DNA from: QPIN01 sp965224575
Lineage (GTDB): Bacteria > Pseudomonadota > Gammaproteobacteria > Methylococcales > Methylomonadaceae
Length of the DNA: 64,000 nt
Assembly: GCA_965224575.1 (NCBI GenBank)
Contig: CBDCZQ010000006.1
Location: 868,001 to 932,000, forward strand
Direction: 5' to 3'
Shown: piece by piece, positions 53,692 to 62,019 of the stretch
Layout of the letters: every line of letters begins with the position of its first letter
How positions within the stretch are numbered: position 1 is the first letter of the stretch
The notes under the pieces: generated by a model
Databases searched by the model: none
What the model was told of the DNA's origin: nothing
What the model saw: the letters and a program-made list of their open reading frames with translations, nothing else
Program-made: the position numbers and the translations under genes

Positions 53692-55281
53692 GTGAATCAA
53701 CAGCAAACAGAAGATATTCATTCGCATAAAATTCTAATTTTAGATTTTGGCTCCCAATATACTCAATTAATAGCACGCCGTATTCGTGAAATAGGTGTTT
53801 ACTGTGAAATTTATTCTTGCGAGTGTAGCCCAGAAGAAGTAAAAAACTTTGCCCCCAAAGGTATTATCCTATCTGGCGGCCCTGAAAGCGTTACTGGGGG
53901 AGACACCCCTAGAGCACCTCAATGCGTGTTTGAATTAGACATTCCTGTTTTAGGTATTTGTTATGGTATGCAGACTATGACAGAACAAATGGGGGGGAAA
54001 GTTGAATCATCTGATCATCGTGAATTTGGCTATGCTCAAATTAGAGCCAGAGGCCATTCGAAATTACTAAAGGATATTGAAGATCACTCCTCTAAAGAAG
54101 GCTATGGTTTGTTAGATGTATGGATGAGTCATGGCGACCGAGTCGTTGATTTACCAGAAGGCTTCAAGTTGATTGCAAGCTCTGATGGGGCGCCAATTGC
54201 TGGCATTGCCAATGAAGATAAAGGTTTTTTTGGCTTACAGTTTCACCCAGAAGTGACACATACCAAACAAGGCGGAAGAATTTTAAAACGTTTTGTTATT
54301 GATATTTGTGCCTGTGATGCTTTATGGACTGCCAATAATATTATTCAGGATAGCATCCATTCTGTACAACAAGCAGTAGGAAATGACCATGTGATTTTAG
54401 GCTTATCTGGAGGTGTTGACTCATCAGTTGTTGCGGCTCTTTTGCATAAAGCCATTGATAAACAATTAACCTGTGTTTTTGTAGATACAGGTTTACTTCG
54501 ACAAAATGAAGGTGATCAGGTCATGACCATGTTTGCTCAACATATGGGCGTTCATGTTATTCGTGTTAATGCGGAACAACGTTATTTAGACGCTTTAAAA
54601 GGTGTAACTGACCCAGAAGCCAAACGTAAAGTTATTGGTAACTTATTTATCGAAATTTTCGATCAAGAAGCAGAAAAATTAACCAATGCAAAATGGTTGG
54701 CACAAGGGACCATTTACCCAGATGTGATTGAATCCGCTGGATCAAAAAGTGGTAAAGCACATTTAATTAAATCACACCATAATGTAGGTGGCTTACCTGA
54801 AAACATGACCTTAAAGCTCGTTGAACCCTTGCGTGAATTATTTAAAGATGAAGTCAGAAAACTAGGGCTAGAATTAGGGTTGCCAGCGGATATGGTCTTT
54901 CGCCACCCTTTTCCAGGCCCAGGTTTAGGCGTTAGAATTTTGGGTGAAGTAAAAAAACAATATGCCGATCTACTTAGGCAGGCTGATGCAATCTTTATTG
55001 AAGAACTCTATAAACATGACCTTTATGACAAAGTCAGCCAGGCTTTTGCTGTTTTTTTACCGATAAAATCAGTTGGTGTTATGGGTGATGGCAGACGTTA
55101 TGACTATGTTATTGCCATACGAGCAGTAGAAACCATAGATTTTATGACTGCTCGCTGGGCACATTTACCCTACGACTTTTTAGATTTAATATCACGTCGA
55201 ATTATAAATGAGGTAGATGGTATTTCCCGTGTTGCTTATGATATTTCTGGAAAACCTCCAGCAACCATAGAGTGGGAATAG
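53692..55281 (+). CDS. guaA: GMP synthase (glutamine-hydrolysing) GuaA
   Basis: A 529-residue enzyme converting XMP to GMP. The N-terminal glutaminase domain has the nucleophile Cys in VLGICYGMQTM and QFHPEVTH; the ATP-pyrophosphatase domain has VILGLSGGVDSSVVAALL (PP-loop) and the dimer domain ends with KPPATIEWE, the universal GuaA C-terminus. Start is GTG at 53692. Its TAG stop lies ten bases past the tadA GTG start. Confidence 0.97.
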   Translation: MNQQQTEDIHSHKILILDFGSQYTQLIARRIREIGVYCEIYSCECSPEEVKNFAPKGIILSGGPESVTGGDTPRAPQCVFELDIPVLGICYGMQTMTEQMGGKVESSDHREFGYAQIRARGHSKLLKDIEDHSSKEGYGLLDVWMSHGDRVVDLPEGFKLIASSDGAPIAGIANEDKGFFGLQFHPEVTHTKQGGRILKRFVIDICACDALWTANNIIQDSIHSVQQAVGNDHVILGLSGGVDSSVVAALLHKAIDKQLTCVFVDTGLLRQNEGDQVMTMFAQHMGVHVIRVNAEQRYLDALKGVTDPEAKRKVIGNLFIEIFDQEAEKLTNAKWLAQGTIYPDVIESAGSKSGKAHLIKSHHNVGGLPENMTLKLVEPLRELFKDEVRKLGLELGLPADMVFRHPFPGPGLGVRILGEVKKQYADLLRQADAIFIEELYKHDLYDKVSQAFAVFLPIKSVGVMGDGRRYDYVIAIRAVETIDFMTARWAHLPYDFLDLISRRIINEVDGISRVAYDISGKPPATIEWE

Positions 55282-55754
55282 GCTTAAGGGCGCCTCTATT
55301 AATTGATGAGCAATGGATGCGTTATGCAATCAGGCTTGCACAACGAGCTGAAGACCAGGGAGAAGTACCTGTCGGAGCAGTTTTAATTAAAGAAGAAAAC
55401 TGTATAGCAGAAGGTTGGAATACCCCAATTCAAAACCACGACCCTACTGCTCATGCTGAAATAATGACTATTCGTCAAGCAGGAAAATTTTTAAATAATT
55501 ACCGATTAACAAACACCACACTTTATGTCACATTAGAACCTTGTGTAATGTGTATGGGTGCTATTTCACACGCTCGTATTGAACGATTGGTTTTTGGAGC
55601 GTTTGACCCTAAACGTGGCGCTGTATGTAATGCCCTACAATTAAGCGATGCACCTTTTCTAAATCATAGAATAGAATGGCAAGGCGGTGTACTAGAAAAT
55701 AATTGTTCTACTTTATTGAAAGGTTTTTTTCGTACAAAACGAGAGGAAAAATAA
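55272..55754 (+). CDS. tadA: tRNA-specific adenosine deaminase TadA
   Basis: A deaminase, 160 residues from GTG 55272, that converts A34 to inosine in tRNA-Arg. The zinc/proton-shuttle motif is DPTAHAEIM (His61, Glu63) and the cysteines are in EPCVMCMGA (Cys91, Cys94). The homologous start is around EQWMRYAI (WM at residues 15-16). Residues 5-13 (LRAPLLIDE) are encoded by a solo palindrome arm. ATG 55317 is the next in-frame start but would remove the first helix residues. It overlaps guaA by ten bases. Confidence 0.93.
   Translation: MGIGLRAPLLIDEQWMRYAIRLAQRAEDQGEVPVGAVLIKEENCIAEGWNTPIQNHDPTAHAEIMTIRQAGKFLNNYRLTNTTLYVTLEPCVMCMGAISHARIERLVFGAFDPKRGAVCNALQLSDAPFLNHRIEWQGGVLENNCSTLLKGFFRTKREEK
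55284..55310 (+). repeat. solo arm of the palindrome family inside the tadA 5' end
   Basis: TTAAGGGCGCCTCTATTAAT followed by TGATGAG matches the left end of copy C (GGGCACCTCTATTAATTGAT) with one change, and the TTAAGGG tip of the short element at 13069. No right arm follows. It starts three bases after the guaA stop and is read through by tadA. Confidence 0.75.
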
Positions 55755-55859
55755 ATTTTAAAGCCTATTGTTAACTCAATATTTTAAAGTTGCTGATATG
55801 CTCCACCAACTCTGCTTTGTCAAATGCACGAGAGGTATTTTCAGCAAAGCATTTAAGTG

Positions 55860-56624
55860 ATGAAGAATATGAATAAAGATATGACCACTGATATACATTG
55901 GGAAAAATGGGGAAAAGAAGACCCTTATTTTGGTGTTATTACAAATGAAAAATTTAGGCTCAAAAATTTAACGCAGGAAGCAAAAAAAGATTTTTTTGAA
56001 TCAGGTAAACATGATATTAATCGTGTTATTAATACTTGTAAACGACATTTTAACCAAAACTATTCCCCCAAAAAGGTTTTAGATTTTGGCTGCGGAGCAG
56101 GAAGGCTTGTTATCCCTTTCTCTCAAATAGCTAAAGAAGTTGTAGGTATTGATATTTCAGAATCAATGTTAAAAGAAACTGAAAAAAACTGTAAAGAATT
56201 CAAAATTACAAATACCAGTCTCTTTAAATCAGACGATGATCTTTCTTCATTAAAAGGACATTTCAACCTAATACATTCTTGTATCGTTTTTCAGCATATT
56301 CCGGTTGATAGAGGTAGAGATATTTTTAATAACCTTTTAAGTTTCCTTGAAGAAGAAGGAATATGTGCTATTCAGCTCACCTATGCAAAAACTATTTTTT
56401 CAGATACTTATGGAGTATCCCCAAAAACAAACCAATCTACTGAAAAATTCAACTACATTGATATTCCAGATAAAGATCCTGAAATGCAAATGAACCCATA
56501 TAATTTAAATGAAATTTTTTATATTATACAATCAATAGGAGTTAGCAATATTTATATTGAATTTACAGACCATGGAGGAGAGTTAGGAGTTTATTTATAT
56601 TTTCAGAAACCAAAAAAAGTATAA
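55860..56624 (+). CDS. class I SAM-dependent methyltransferase
   Basis: A protein of about 254 residues with motif I VLDFGCGAGRLVIPFSQ (about residues 72-88), the acidic VGIDISESMLKE, and motif IV HFNLIHSCIVFQHIPVDRG. The C-terminal part is variable. The substrate is unknown. A GTG lies directly before this ATG (55857) and could also start it. No operon partner: about 100 bases from tadA and followed by the RAYT element. Codon use is more AT-rich than that of the guaA-tadA side. Confidence 0.75.
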   Translation: MKNMNKDMTTDIHWEKWGKEDPYFGVITNEKFRLKNLTQEAKKDFFESGKHDINRVINTCKRHFNQNYSPKKVLDFGCGAGRLVIPFSQIAKEVVGIDISESMLKETEKNCKEFKITNTSLFKSDDDLSSLKGHFNLIHSCIVFQHIPVDRGRDIFNNLLSFLEEEGICAIQLTYAKTIFSDTYGVSPKTNQSTEKFNYIDIPDKDPEMQMNPYNLNEIFYIIQSIGVSNIYIEFTDHGGELGVYLYFQKPKKV

Positions 56625-56663
56625 CAATCGCATCCACTTAACCACAAAAATCGTCAGAATAAT

Positions 56664-57570
56664 GGGGTCAGGTCTTTCTGAGCCACTTTATTCATTAAGT
56701 TTTACTATTCTGCTTATTGTCGAGTAGTGCTTCCCAAAATAGTCACCGATTTCTTTTAGAGTGTAGCCGCCTGATAGATACGCATTAAGGATTGCAATTT
56801 TTTGATCATTATATTTCTTATCATAATATTCGAAAGGTTTAGGGATTTTTCTTTTTTGAAGGTTTGGCACTTCGCTTAAAGCTTTCTTTTTATTAATTTG
56901 TTTTTGCTTCTTATTGACAAATTTTTCCGAACCAAGAAATATTTGGTTTTTTAATTGATTCCACATGGAAGGTAAACCAACTCCTTCTCTCACAAAATCA
57001 ACATATCTTTCAATGGCTCTTTTTCGCTGTTTGGAAAATTGCAACAAAATCCAGTTTGTCTCCAACCAGGATGCTACCGGTACTTCACCTATCATCGCTT
57101 TATAACTGCTCCACTTCCAGGTTTTGATATTTTTTACCATGTTAGCTCTTACTGGATTCAATACAACATAGCGAGCTAATTCCAACAAATACTCATCTCG
57201 TTCGACCAAGATACCTTTGAAACGTCCTTGAAATACATGACCTACTCGGCCATGCTTGCGATTATAATATTGCGTATAAACGCCATTTAACTGCCTCATT
57301 CCTTTTGAAAGATTTGCTTCTGCTGTTTCAATTACTATATGGTAATGATTATCCATCAGACAATAAGCATGACACCGCCAGTTAGCCCGCTTGCAGGTAT
57401 TTCCGAAAATTTCTAACCATTTTTCACGATCATCGTCATCTTCGTAGATATTCTCCCGCCTATCTCCTCGCGAGGTGACATGATACAAACCGCCTGCCAT
57501 TTCTAACCTAAGTGGTCTTGCCATCTACTAAGCCTAGCATATAATTTGTTTTATAGAAAGACCTGACCCC
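56664..57570. mobile_element. RAYT-type transposase unit with 16-bp perfect inverted ends
   Basis: GGGGTCAGGTCTTTCT at 56664-56679 is exactly repeated in reverse complement at 57555-57570, bracketing one transposase gene. The motif GGTCAGGTCTTTC is often seen beside genes of this class. I saw no other copy of these ends in the window. Confidence 0.75.
56688..57524 (-). CDS. REP-associated tyrosine transposase (RAYT, Y1 family)
   Basis: A 278-residue HUH single-stranded-DNA nuclease. The metal site is His60-Tyr-His62 in LMDNHYHIVIET, the catalytic Tyr is near 119 in LARYVVLNPVRANM, and the N-terminus PLRLEMAGGLYHVTSRGDRRENIYED is diagnostic of the RayT branch. An extra C-terminal helix-turn-helix (SGGYTLKEIGDYFGKHYSTISRIVK) likely aids DNA binding. 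Such proteins act on REP palindromes in other bacteria. Whether it acts on palindromes here is unknown. Confidence 0.88.
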   Translation of the reverse strand: MARPLRLEMAGGLYHVTSRGDRRENIYEDDDDREKWLEIFGNTCKRANWRCHAYCLMDNHYHIVIETAEANLSKGMRQLNGVYTQYYNRKHGRVGHVFQGRFKGILVERDEYLLELARYVVLNPVRANMVKNIKTWKWSSYKAMIGEVPVASWLETNWILLQFSKQRKRAIERYVDFVREGVGLPSMWNQLKNQIFLGSEKFVNKKQKQINKKKALSEVPNLQKRKIPKPFEYYDKKYNDQKIAILNAYLSGGYTLKEIGDYFGKHYSTISRIVKLNE

Positions 57571-57671
57571 GACCTTCTTTAATAAAATAAATCCGCCCCT
57601 TTACCCTAAAAAATCAATTGAGATAGGAATTATAGTGATTCAACTGATTTATTTAGGTATATGCCTCCCAG

Positions 57672-58718
57672 CTATTCGGGCTGTTCTTGTTCTTGCAATA
57701 ACAACCCAAGAGGAATATCGTTAGTGTAGATACCATCAATTCCAATCGAAGAAAAAAATTGCCATTCTGCTTCTGTATCAATCGTGTAAACCAAGGAGTT
57801 TAAACCCAGCAACTTAAGTTGCTCAATAAATAGGGCAGCAGAACCAGGTTGAATTTGTTCTGCCTGACCAAGCAAAAAGGAGTCAATTGAGGCACTGTGA
57901 GCATTTGCATCAATAAGAACTTGAATGTACGTCTCTAATCCTCCATAAATAGGTAGCCTAAATAATGAATCTATTTCACCCCATTCAAGTCCAAATCCAA
58001 CATCCTTGTCTATAGGCATTACTTCAAACCCTGTGAATTGTTCAATCTCTTCTTCGGTCAAAAGCTGCAAGGCATTAATCGTTAATGCGCGTGCAACATA
58101 TGGATTTATCTCGGCTGATAAAGCGATAATTTCAGGTGAGAAAGATTCGATCAGAACCTGATCATTCATCCGTGATCGGTTGATTACACGATTAACTTTA
58201 TGTACTAAAGGTGTGGTTCCTACATCAGCAGGGTCACAAAGAGGAGACGGTGTTTTTATTTCAACAATAACAAGACCACTTGGACGGTCTTTTCGTCTAT
58301 GATGACTGAATCTACGTGCTGTATAAAGAATCCGACGTAGGCTGGAAACATATTTAAACCGCCTTTTTAATTGTCTATAGGTTAACGTGTTAACACAAGT
58401 AAAATCGTCCAGATAATCATCGTGTAAAGCTACAACCTGATTGTCACGAGTCAACACAACATCGACCTCAACTATACTGATACCTTCTCGATAAGCACGA
58501 CGAACGGCACGCGCTGTATTTTCAATGGGTTGATTTTCAATTTCACCCAGGTTTTCACCATAGCCACGATGGCCGATGGCAAAAGGTGTTTCCTCTGGAT
58601 TAAAAATATCATCAATAGTCCAGCGCCAGCGACTTGACGAATAAGAATCATGGGCTGCAACATTAATGCTGACTGATGAGAAAGCTAAGAAAATAAATAA
58701 TAGGATAAGTTTTTTCAT
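57672..58718 (-). CDS. secreted glycerophosphodiester phosphodiesterase-family protein
   Basis: A 348-residue protein with signal peptide (1-22, cleavage near NVAA-HD). The GDPD barrel has His50-Arg51 in FAIGHRGYGEN, metal ligands in SIVEVDVVLT and VALHDDYL, and PSGLVIVEIKTPS. A Glu-Asn-Thr (PIENTARAV) follows the first motif as usual. It may hydrolyse glycerophosphodiesters in the periplasm to release glycerol-3-phosphate. No glycerol-phosphate uptake genes are close. Confidence 0.85.
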   Translation of the reverse strand: MKKLILLFIFLAFSSVSINVAAHDSYSSSRWRWTIDDIFNPEETPFAIGHRGYGENLGEIENQPIENTARAVRRAYREGISIVEVDVVLTRDNQVVALHDDYLDDFTCVNTLTYRQLKRRFKYVSSLRRILYTARRFSHHRRKDRPSGLVIVEIKTPSPLCDPADVGTTPLVHKVNRVINRSRMNDQVLIESFSPEIIALSAEINPYVARALTINALQLLTEEEIEQFTGFEVMPIDKDVGFGLEWGEIDSLFRLPIYGGLETYIQVLIDANAHSASIDSFLLGQAEQIQPGSAALFIEQLKLLGLNSLVYTIDTEAEWQFFSSIGIDGIYTNDIPLGLLLQEQEQPE

Positions 58719-58855
58719 AATAAATTTCCTTTGTTGTATCAGTTTTATCTGATCTAAAAGTATGTAGTGAAAAAAGAGAACAGGCTTAGGAACGCATATA
58801 AAGCTATTTCAGGAACAATATTACTGATAACAACTGAGAGACCCCTTTTTTATTT

Positions 58856-59252
58856 CTAATAAGCCATGAAGACAGGCTAAGCAGATAAAAGATGACTAAA
58901 TTCTCTATCGCCTAGTTTTGATGTGGTCAAAACATCGCCTTTGACAGCTACAAACTGACCGACAAATAACACCTAATCTAACAAAGAACTAGTATATAAA
59001 CTTTTCGCTGATGCAGCATCCACTCATTTGTAATTCATCCTCATAACCTGTCCAAGTCCAAGACTCATAGAACGAAAGCGTAGTTCTTCTAAACTAGTAT
59101 CAGGGTGTTTACGGTTGAGGCGAGTCAAAATATGTTGTTCAAATCGAGGTCTCACAACGCCAGCTGTTTCTTGCCTAATAATGGCTAATATCCACTCAGG
59201 ACGAATAGCAATTTTCTTTTCCTGTTTAATTTGCTTGACTGCTTCAGTTAAT
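58856..59252 (-). pseudogene. decayed N-acetylmuramidase-like (lysozyme) domain
   Basis: On the minus strand one continuous frame reads RPEWILAIIRQETAGVVRPR, LEELRFRSMSLGLGQVMRMN, then VDAASAKSLYTSSLL and VLFVGQFVAVKGDVL, interrupted by stops at 59024-59026 and further on. The series resembles the DUF3380/N-acetylmuramidase type (WGLGQIMGFNY pattern). The 5' end is cut exactly where repeat L1 begins (about 59254). Identification is by pattern only. Confidence 0.55.
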
Positions 59253-59255
59253 CAC

Positions 59256-59339
59256 CCTAACAAACAAAAATGCAGAACTTGTGCAGAAAAGTATTTTTTT
59301 TGTAAAATACAATTGAGAATAAGAATAAAAAGCAATATG
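59256..59339 (+). repeat. repeat L, copy 1
   Basis: CCTAACAAACAAAAATGCAG then AACTTGTGCAGAAAAG, a T-run, and GAATAAGAATAAAAAGCAAT. It is almost the same as copy 2 at 60945. Copy 1 adjoins the truncated lysozyme-like pseudogene. Confidence 0.8.
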
Positions 59340-59376
59340 TGAGCAAAAAAGAGGCAATATCAGTCGTTCCTGGTTA

Positions 59377-59460
59377 CGGTAGGTTAGACTAAGGGTTCTA
59401 TCGTTAACCTAACAATGTTGTAACCATTATATTGGTTTGCCAAAGAGACGGCAGAACAGG
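59377..59460. repeat. partial relative of the guaB-guaA palindrome
   Basis: TTCTATCGTTAACCTAACA and TTTGCCAAAGAGACGGCAG correspond to TCTATCGTTAACCCAACA and TTGCCAAAAAAACGGCAG of the 53311 element, in the same order. The arms pair only weakly here. It probably is an older, decayed copy. Confidence 0.5.
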
Positions 59461-59529
59461 TTATTCTTGGATTATTGACGGTAAAACGAGGTATTCTTAA
59501 TCGCGAAGAGTATAATATAATTTGTTTAT

Positions 59530-60513
59530 TTAAAATTTACTGACTATTCTAAAGAATATTGTATTACTCTGAAAACGATTTTCGGTATCAAAATCATGTA
59601 GCCATTTTAACTCTGCTACCATTGTTTTCTCACCGACTTTCCTGACATAGGATATCACTGGGCCAATACCATATGCTTTAGCTTTAAAGTCACCAAAAAT
59701 CGCACCATCACCACTATCAGCAGTCAATTGTTGATACCAGAATCCAGAAATTCCAGCACCTGCTACGCCTGAAAAGAGTTTAAAGTGTTGTGCAAGTGTT
59801 CCATCAATATGCGCTTGGATTCCTGATTTATATTCGGTGTCATGGTTTTTAGTGTTGAAGTCTGCGCCAATAAATATGGATGCTTCAATGCCACTTTCTT
59901 TACTTAGGTAAATGACGGATGCAGTAGGTGTGAATGTCCAGAAATTTTTTCCTGTATTGGCTAGGCGATCAGCTTTGTAACTGCCTGTAGGTGCATATAT
60001 AGCAAGTCTATAGTTACTGTTTAAATTAGTACTGTGCGCATAGTTAAACATCAGTGGCATTAAAATGATGTCGCCAATATTCGTTTCTTCATCTTGTTGT
60101 GAGGTGGTAGACACGCGACTTCTTAAATTGGCATGTGTCTCTATCGTGATTACCGGAATGGTAGCCGACGTAGCGTAGCTCCATTTACCACCCAGTACCC
60201 AATCAGGTGCCCACAGGAATGTAATACCAATACCATTGGCTTTTGTCTTCGCTTCGTATTCAACCGTGCCTACCACGGGAACCGTTCGTTTTACTTTAAA
60301 ACTGCCGTCATAGTGGACATAGTTTAAACGCATGACAAAAGTTTCTTGAGAGGGTACTCCGTCAATAAAAGAGTCAATAGAGCCCGGCAAATAATGTCCG
60401 GTACCATTTTCTTCGGCTATGGCCAATGTGGATAGGCTAAGTAAACCGGTTAGCGATGCTTGCTGAATAAGCAACCGTATGATTTTTATTGTTTCCATTT
60501 TAGAGCTTTTCAT
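59530..60513 (-). CDS. outer membrane beta-barrel of the 'MetA-pathway of phenol degradation' family
   Basis: A 327-residue protein with signal peptide (cleavage near TLAIA-EENG, about residue 34) and amphipathic strands to the end (last residue Phe, FFRIVSKF, a barrel-insertion signal). GTGHYLPGSIDSFIDGVPS is the characteristic start of the PF13557-type (SphA/MetA) barrel family. The family name comes from a phenol catabolic cluster but substrate is usually unknown. No catabolic gene is nearby. A second ATG (60498) also fits the start. Confidence 0.82.
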   Translation of the reverse strand: MKSSKMETIKIIRLLIQQASLTGLLSLSTLAIAEENGTGHYLPGSIDSFIDGVPSQETFVMRLNYVHYDGSFKVKRTVPVVGTVEYEAKTKANGIGITFLWAPDWVLGGKWSYATSATIPVITIETHANLRSRVSTTSQQDEETNIGDIILMPLMFNYAHSTNLNSNYRLAIYAPTGSYKADRLANTGKNFWTFTPTASVIYLSKESGIEASIFIGADFNTKNHDTEYKSGIQAHIDGTLAQHFKLFSGVAGAGISGFWYQQLTADSGDGAIFGDFKAKAYGIGPVISYVRKVGEKTMVAELKWLHDFDTENRFQSNTIFFRIVSKF

Positions 60514-60544
60514 TTCGGCTTATTTTGGTTGCAAGTAATTTCCC

Positions 60545-60573
60545 TCGAAATAATCGAAATAATCGAAATAATC
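60545..60573. repeat. 3.2 copies of a 9-bp tandem repeat
   Basis: TCGAAATAA is repeated three times, ending with TC. It lies 32-60 bases upstream of the MetA-type gene start, in its likely promoter region, so copy number changes could alter expression. Confidence 0.7.
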
Positions 60574-60783
60574 TGTAGTGGTTATGCCACATTATACAGC
60601 ACTTCAAGCACTCAGGTGTTGCACCCAAATGTAATAGTAACCGGCATTTGTTTACCCATGACTTGAAACTCCCTCTTTATTTTTTTTATTTGAAAATAGT
60701 AATACAGTAGATATCTGACAAGTGTTCTTGATAAACCACTGAATAAGGTCAAATTTGCGATTTTTCGAACTGCGTAACCACCC

Positions 60784-60949
60784 TAAAGAGTGAAGATTTA
60801 ATAACTTCCGCATTTTGACTTGCCTTTTGGCTCCACAGAAACACAACTAAAATAGTTTCGTAGCCTGCTATGCGCCTATTTTAGTTGCATTCCTGTGAAA
60901 CCAAAATTCTTGGTCAAACTTACTTAAGTTATTAAACCCTCACTCCTAA
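60784..60949. repeat. 166-bp near-complete palindrome, copy E
   Basis: The left arm starts TAAAGAGTGAAGATTTAATA and the reverse complement of the right arm starts TTAGGAGTGAGGGTTTAATA. They continue with CTTCCGCATTTTGAC against CTTAAGTAAGTTTGACC, and both contain a CAACTAAAATAG block. The centre TCGTAGCCTGCTATGCGCC is the family core. The right end touches repeat L copy 2, perhaps a nested insertion. Confidence 0.85.
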
Positions 60950-61022
60950 CAAACAATAAGCAGAACTTGTGCAGAAAAGTATTTTTTTTTGTAAAATGAG
61001 AATAAGAATAAAAATCAATATG
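60945..61022 (+). repeat. repeat L, copy 2
   Basis: CCTAACAAACAATAAGCAG then AACTTGTGCAGAAAAG, a T-run, GTAAAATGAGAATAAGAA and TCAATATG; near-identical to copy 1 at 59256. Together with the inverted copy 3 at 62020 it brackets the BaeS remnant and baeR. Confidence 0.8.
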
Positions 61023-61059
61023 AATATCTATCAAATGATAAATTATTATTTGACCGCAG

Positions 61060-61279
61060 GTATCAATACAGGAGAGAACCTGTTGTTAAAATGCAATATC
61101 ATCAATACACGGATGAGGGCAGCCAAATTGAGATTTCATCTCAGCTACTTGCATCAGGTGTTGAAGTTACCGTACACGATTCGCCGCCGGGCGTGCCTGA
61201 ACACGGGCATCAGCAATTGTTTGAGCAGCTCTATCAAGTTGAGTCCTCAAAAAACCTATCTTTTATACAAAACCACTAA
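61060..61279 (+). pseudogene. remnant of a BaeS-like histidine kinase ATPase domain
   Basis: The frame 61091-61279 reads YTDEGSQIEISSQLLASGVE and VTVHDSPPGVPEHGHQQLFE, then QLYQVESSKN: the G1-box and F-box stretch of a HATPase domain, as in BaeS (YTDxGG...DSxPGVP...LFExxYRVExSRN). It then stops before the G2 box. Just upstream, pieces matching the N-box region are spread over other frames, so at least one frameshift is present. The dimerisation, sensor and membrane parts are missing. Confidence 0.7.
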
Positions 61280-61308
61280 AAACGTACATCATATGAGAGG
61301 TTTCGGCA

Positions 61309-62007
61309 ATGCCATTAATACTGATAGTTGAGGATGATCATGATCTGGCGATTATCACCGAAAAATATCTTCGCCAAGAACGCTTTGAGACACAAATTAT
61401 CAATGATGGAGCAGTCGTTGTTGACTGGGTCAAAGATCATCGGCCCTGTGTCATATTACTTGACCTGATGTTGCCAGGAAAAGATGGTCTGACTATCTGC
61501 CAGGAGATCAACGAATTTTGTAATATTCCAATAATCATTACCACGGCAAAGGTTGGGGAAATAGATCGCTTAATTGGTTTTCAAGCGGGTGCTGATGATT
61601 ATATCTGCAAGCCTTACAGCCCCAGAGAGGTTGTTGCCCGGGTAAAAGTTTGCCTACGACGACTCAACGGGGACATTATGGTAGCTGATCCGGTAACCGT
61701 TGATGAATCTCGGTTGGCGGTTAAGTTTCATGAACTTACCATTTGTCTCACTGCAATAGAATTTAATTTATTCCGCTTACTTTATGATAGGCCACAGCGT
61801 ATTTTTTCGCGGCAAAGTATTATTGATGCTGTTTATCAAGATTATAGGATGGTTTCCTTTTTGACTGTAAATAGCCATATCAGAAATTTGCGAAAAAAAT
61901 TATCCCACATATCACCTGATCACGAGCTCATTCAATCAATCTATTCAATTGGTTATCGATATGAACCAGTGCTTACCAAAGAATCTGAGCTGAATTTGAA
62001 AAAATAG
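61309..62007 (+). CDS. baeR: BaeR-like OmpR-family response regulator
   Basis: A 232-residue regulator. The receiver domain has the phospho-acceptor Asp52 in CVILLDLMLPGKDGLT, and ITTAKVGEIDRLIGFQAGAD followed by DYICKPYSPREVVARVK, closely matching E. coli BaeR. The OmpR-type DNA-binding domain ends SIYSIGYRYEP. In E. coli BaeR controls envelope-stress and drug-efflux genes. The partner kinase is only a remnant, so this is an orphan. GC content looks higher than the surroundings, and it lies between inverted L repeats, so recent transfer is possible. Confidence 0.85.
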   Translation: MPLILIVEDDHDLAIITEKYLRQERFETQIINDGAVVVDWVKDHRPCVILLDLMLPGKDGLTICQEINEFCNIPIIITTAKVGEIDRLIGFQAGADDYICKPYSPREVVARVKVCLRRLNGDIMVADPVTVDESRLAVKFHELTICLTAIEFNLFRLLYDRPQRIFSRQSIIDAVYQDYRMVSFLTVNSHIRNLRKKLSHISPDHELIQSIYSIGYRYEPVLTKESELNLKK

Positions 62008-62019
62008 ATTATTTTTTTA

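Noticed and set aside
60969..61331. 120-residue open frame from 60969
   Set aside because: It runs through repeat L and the kinase remnant in a frame that does not match the kinase homology; no protein features.
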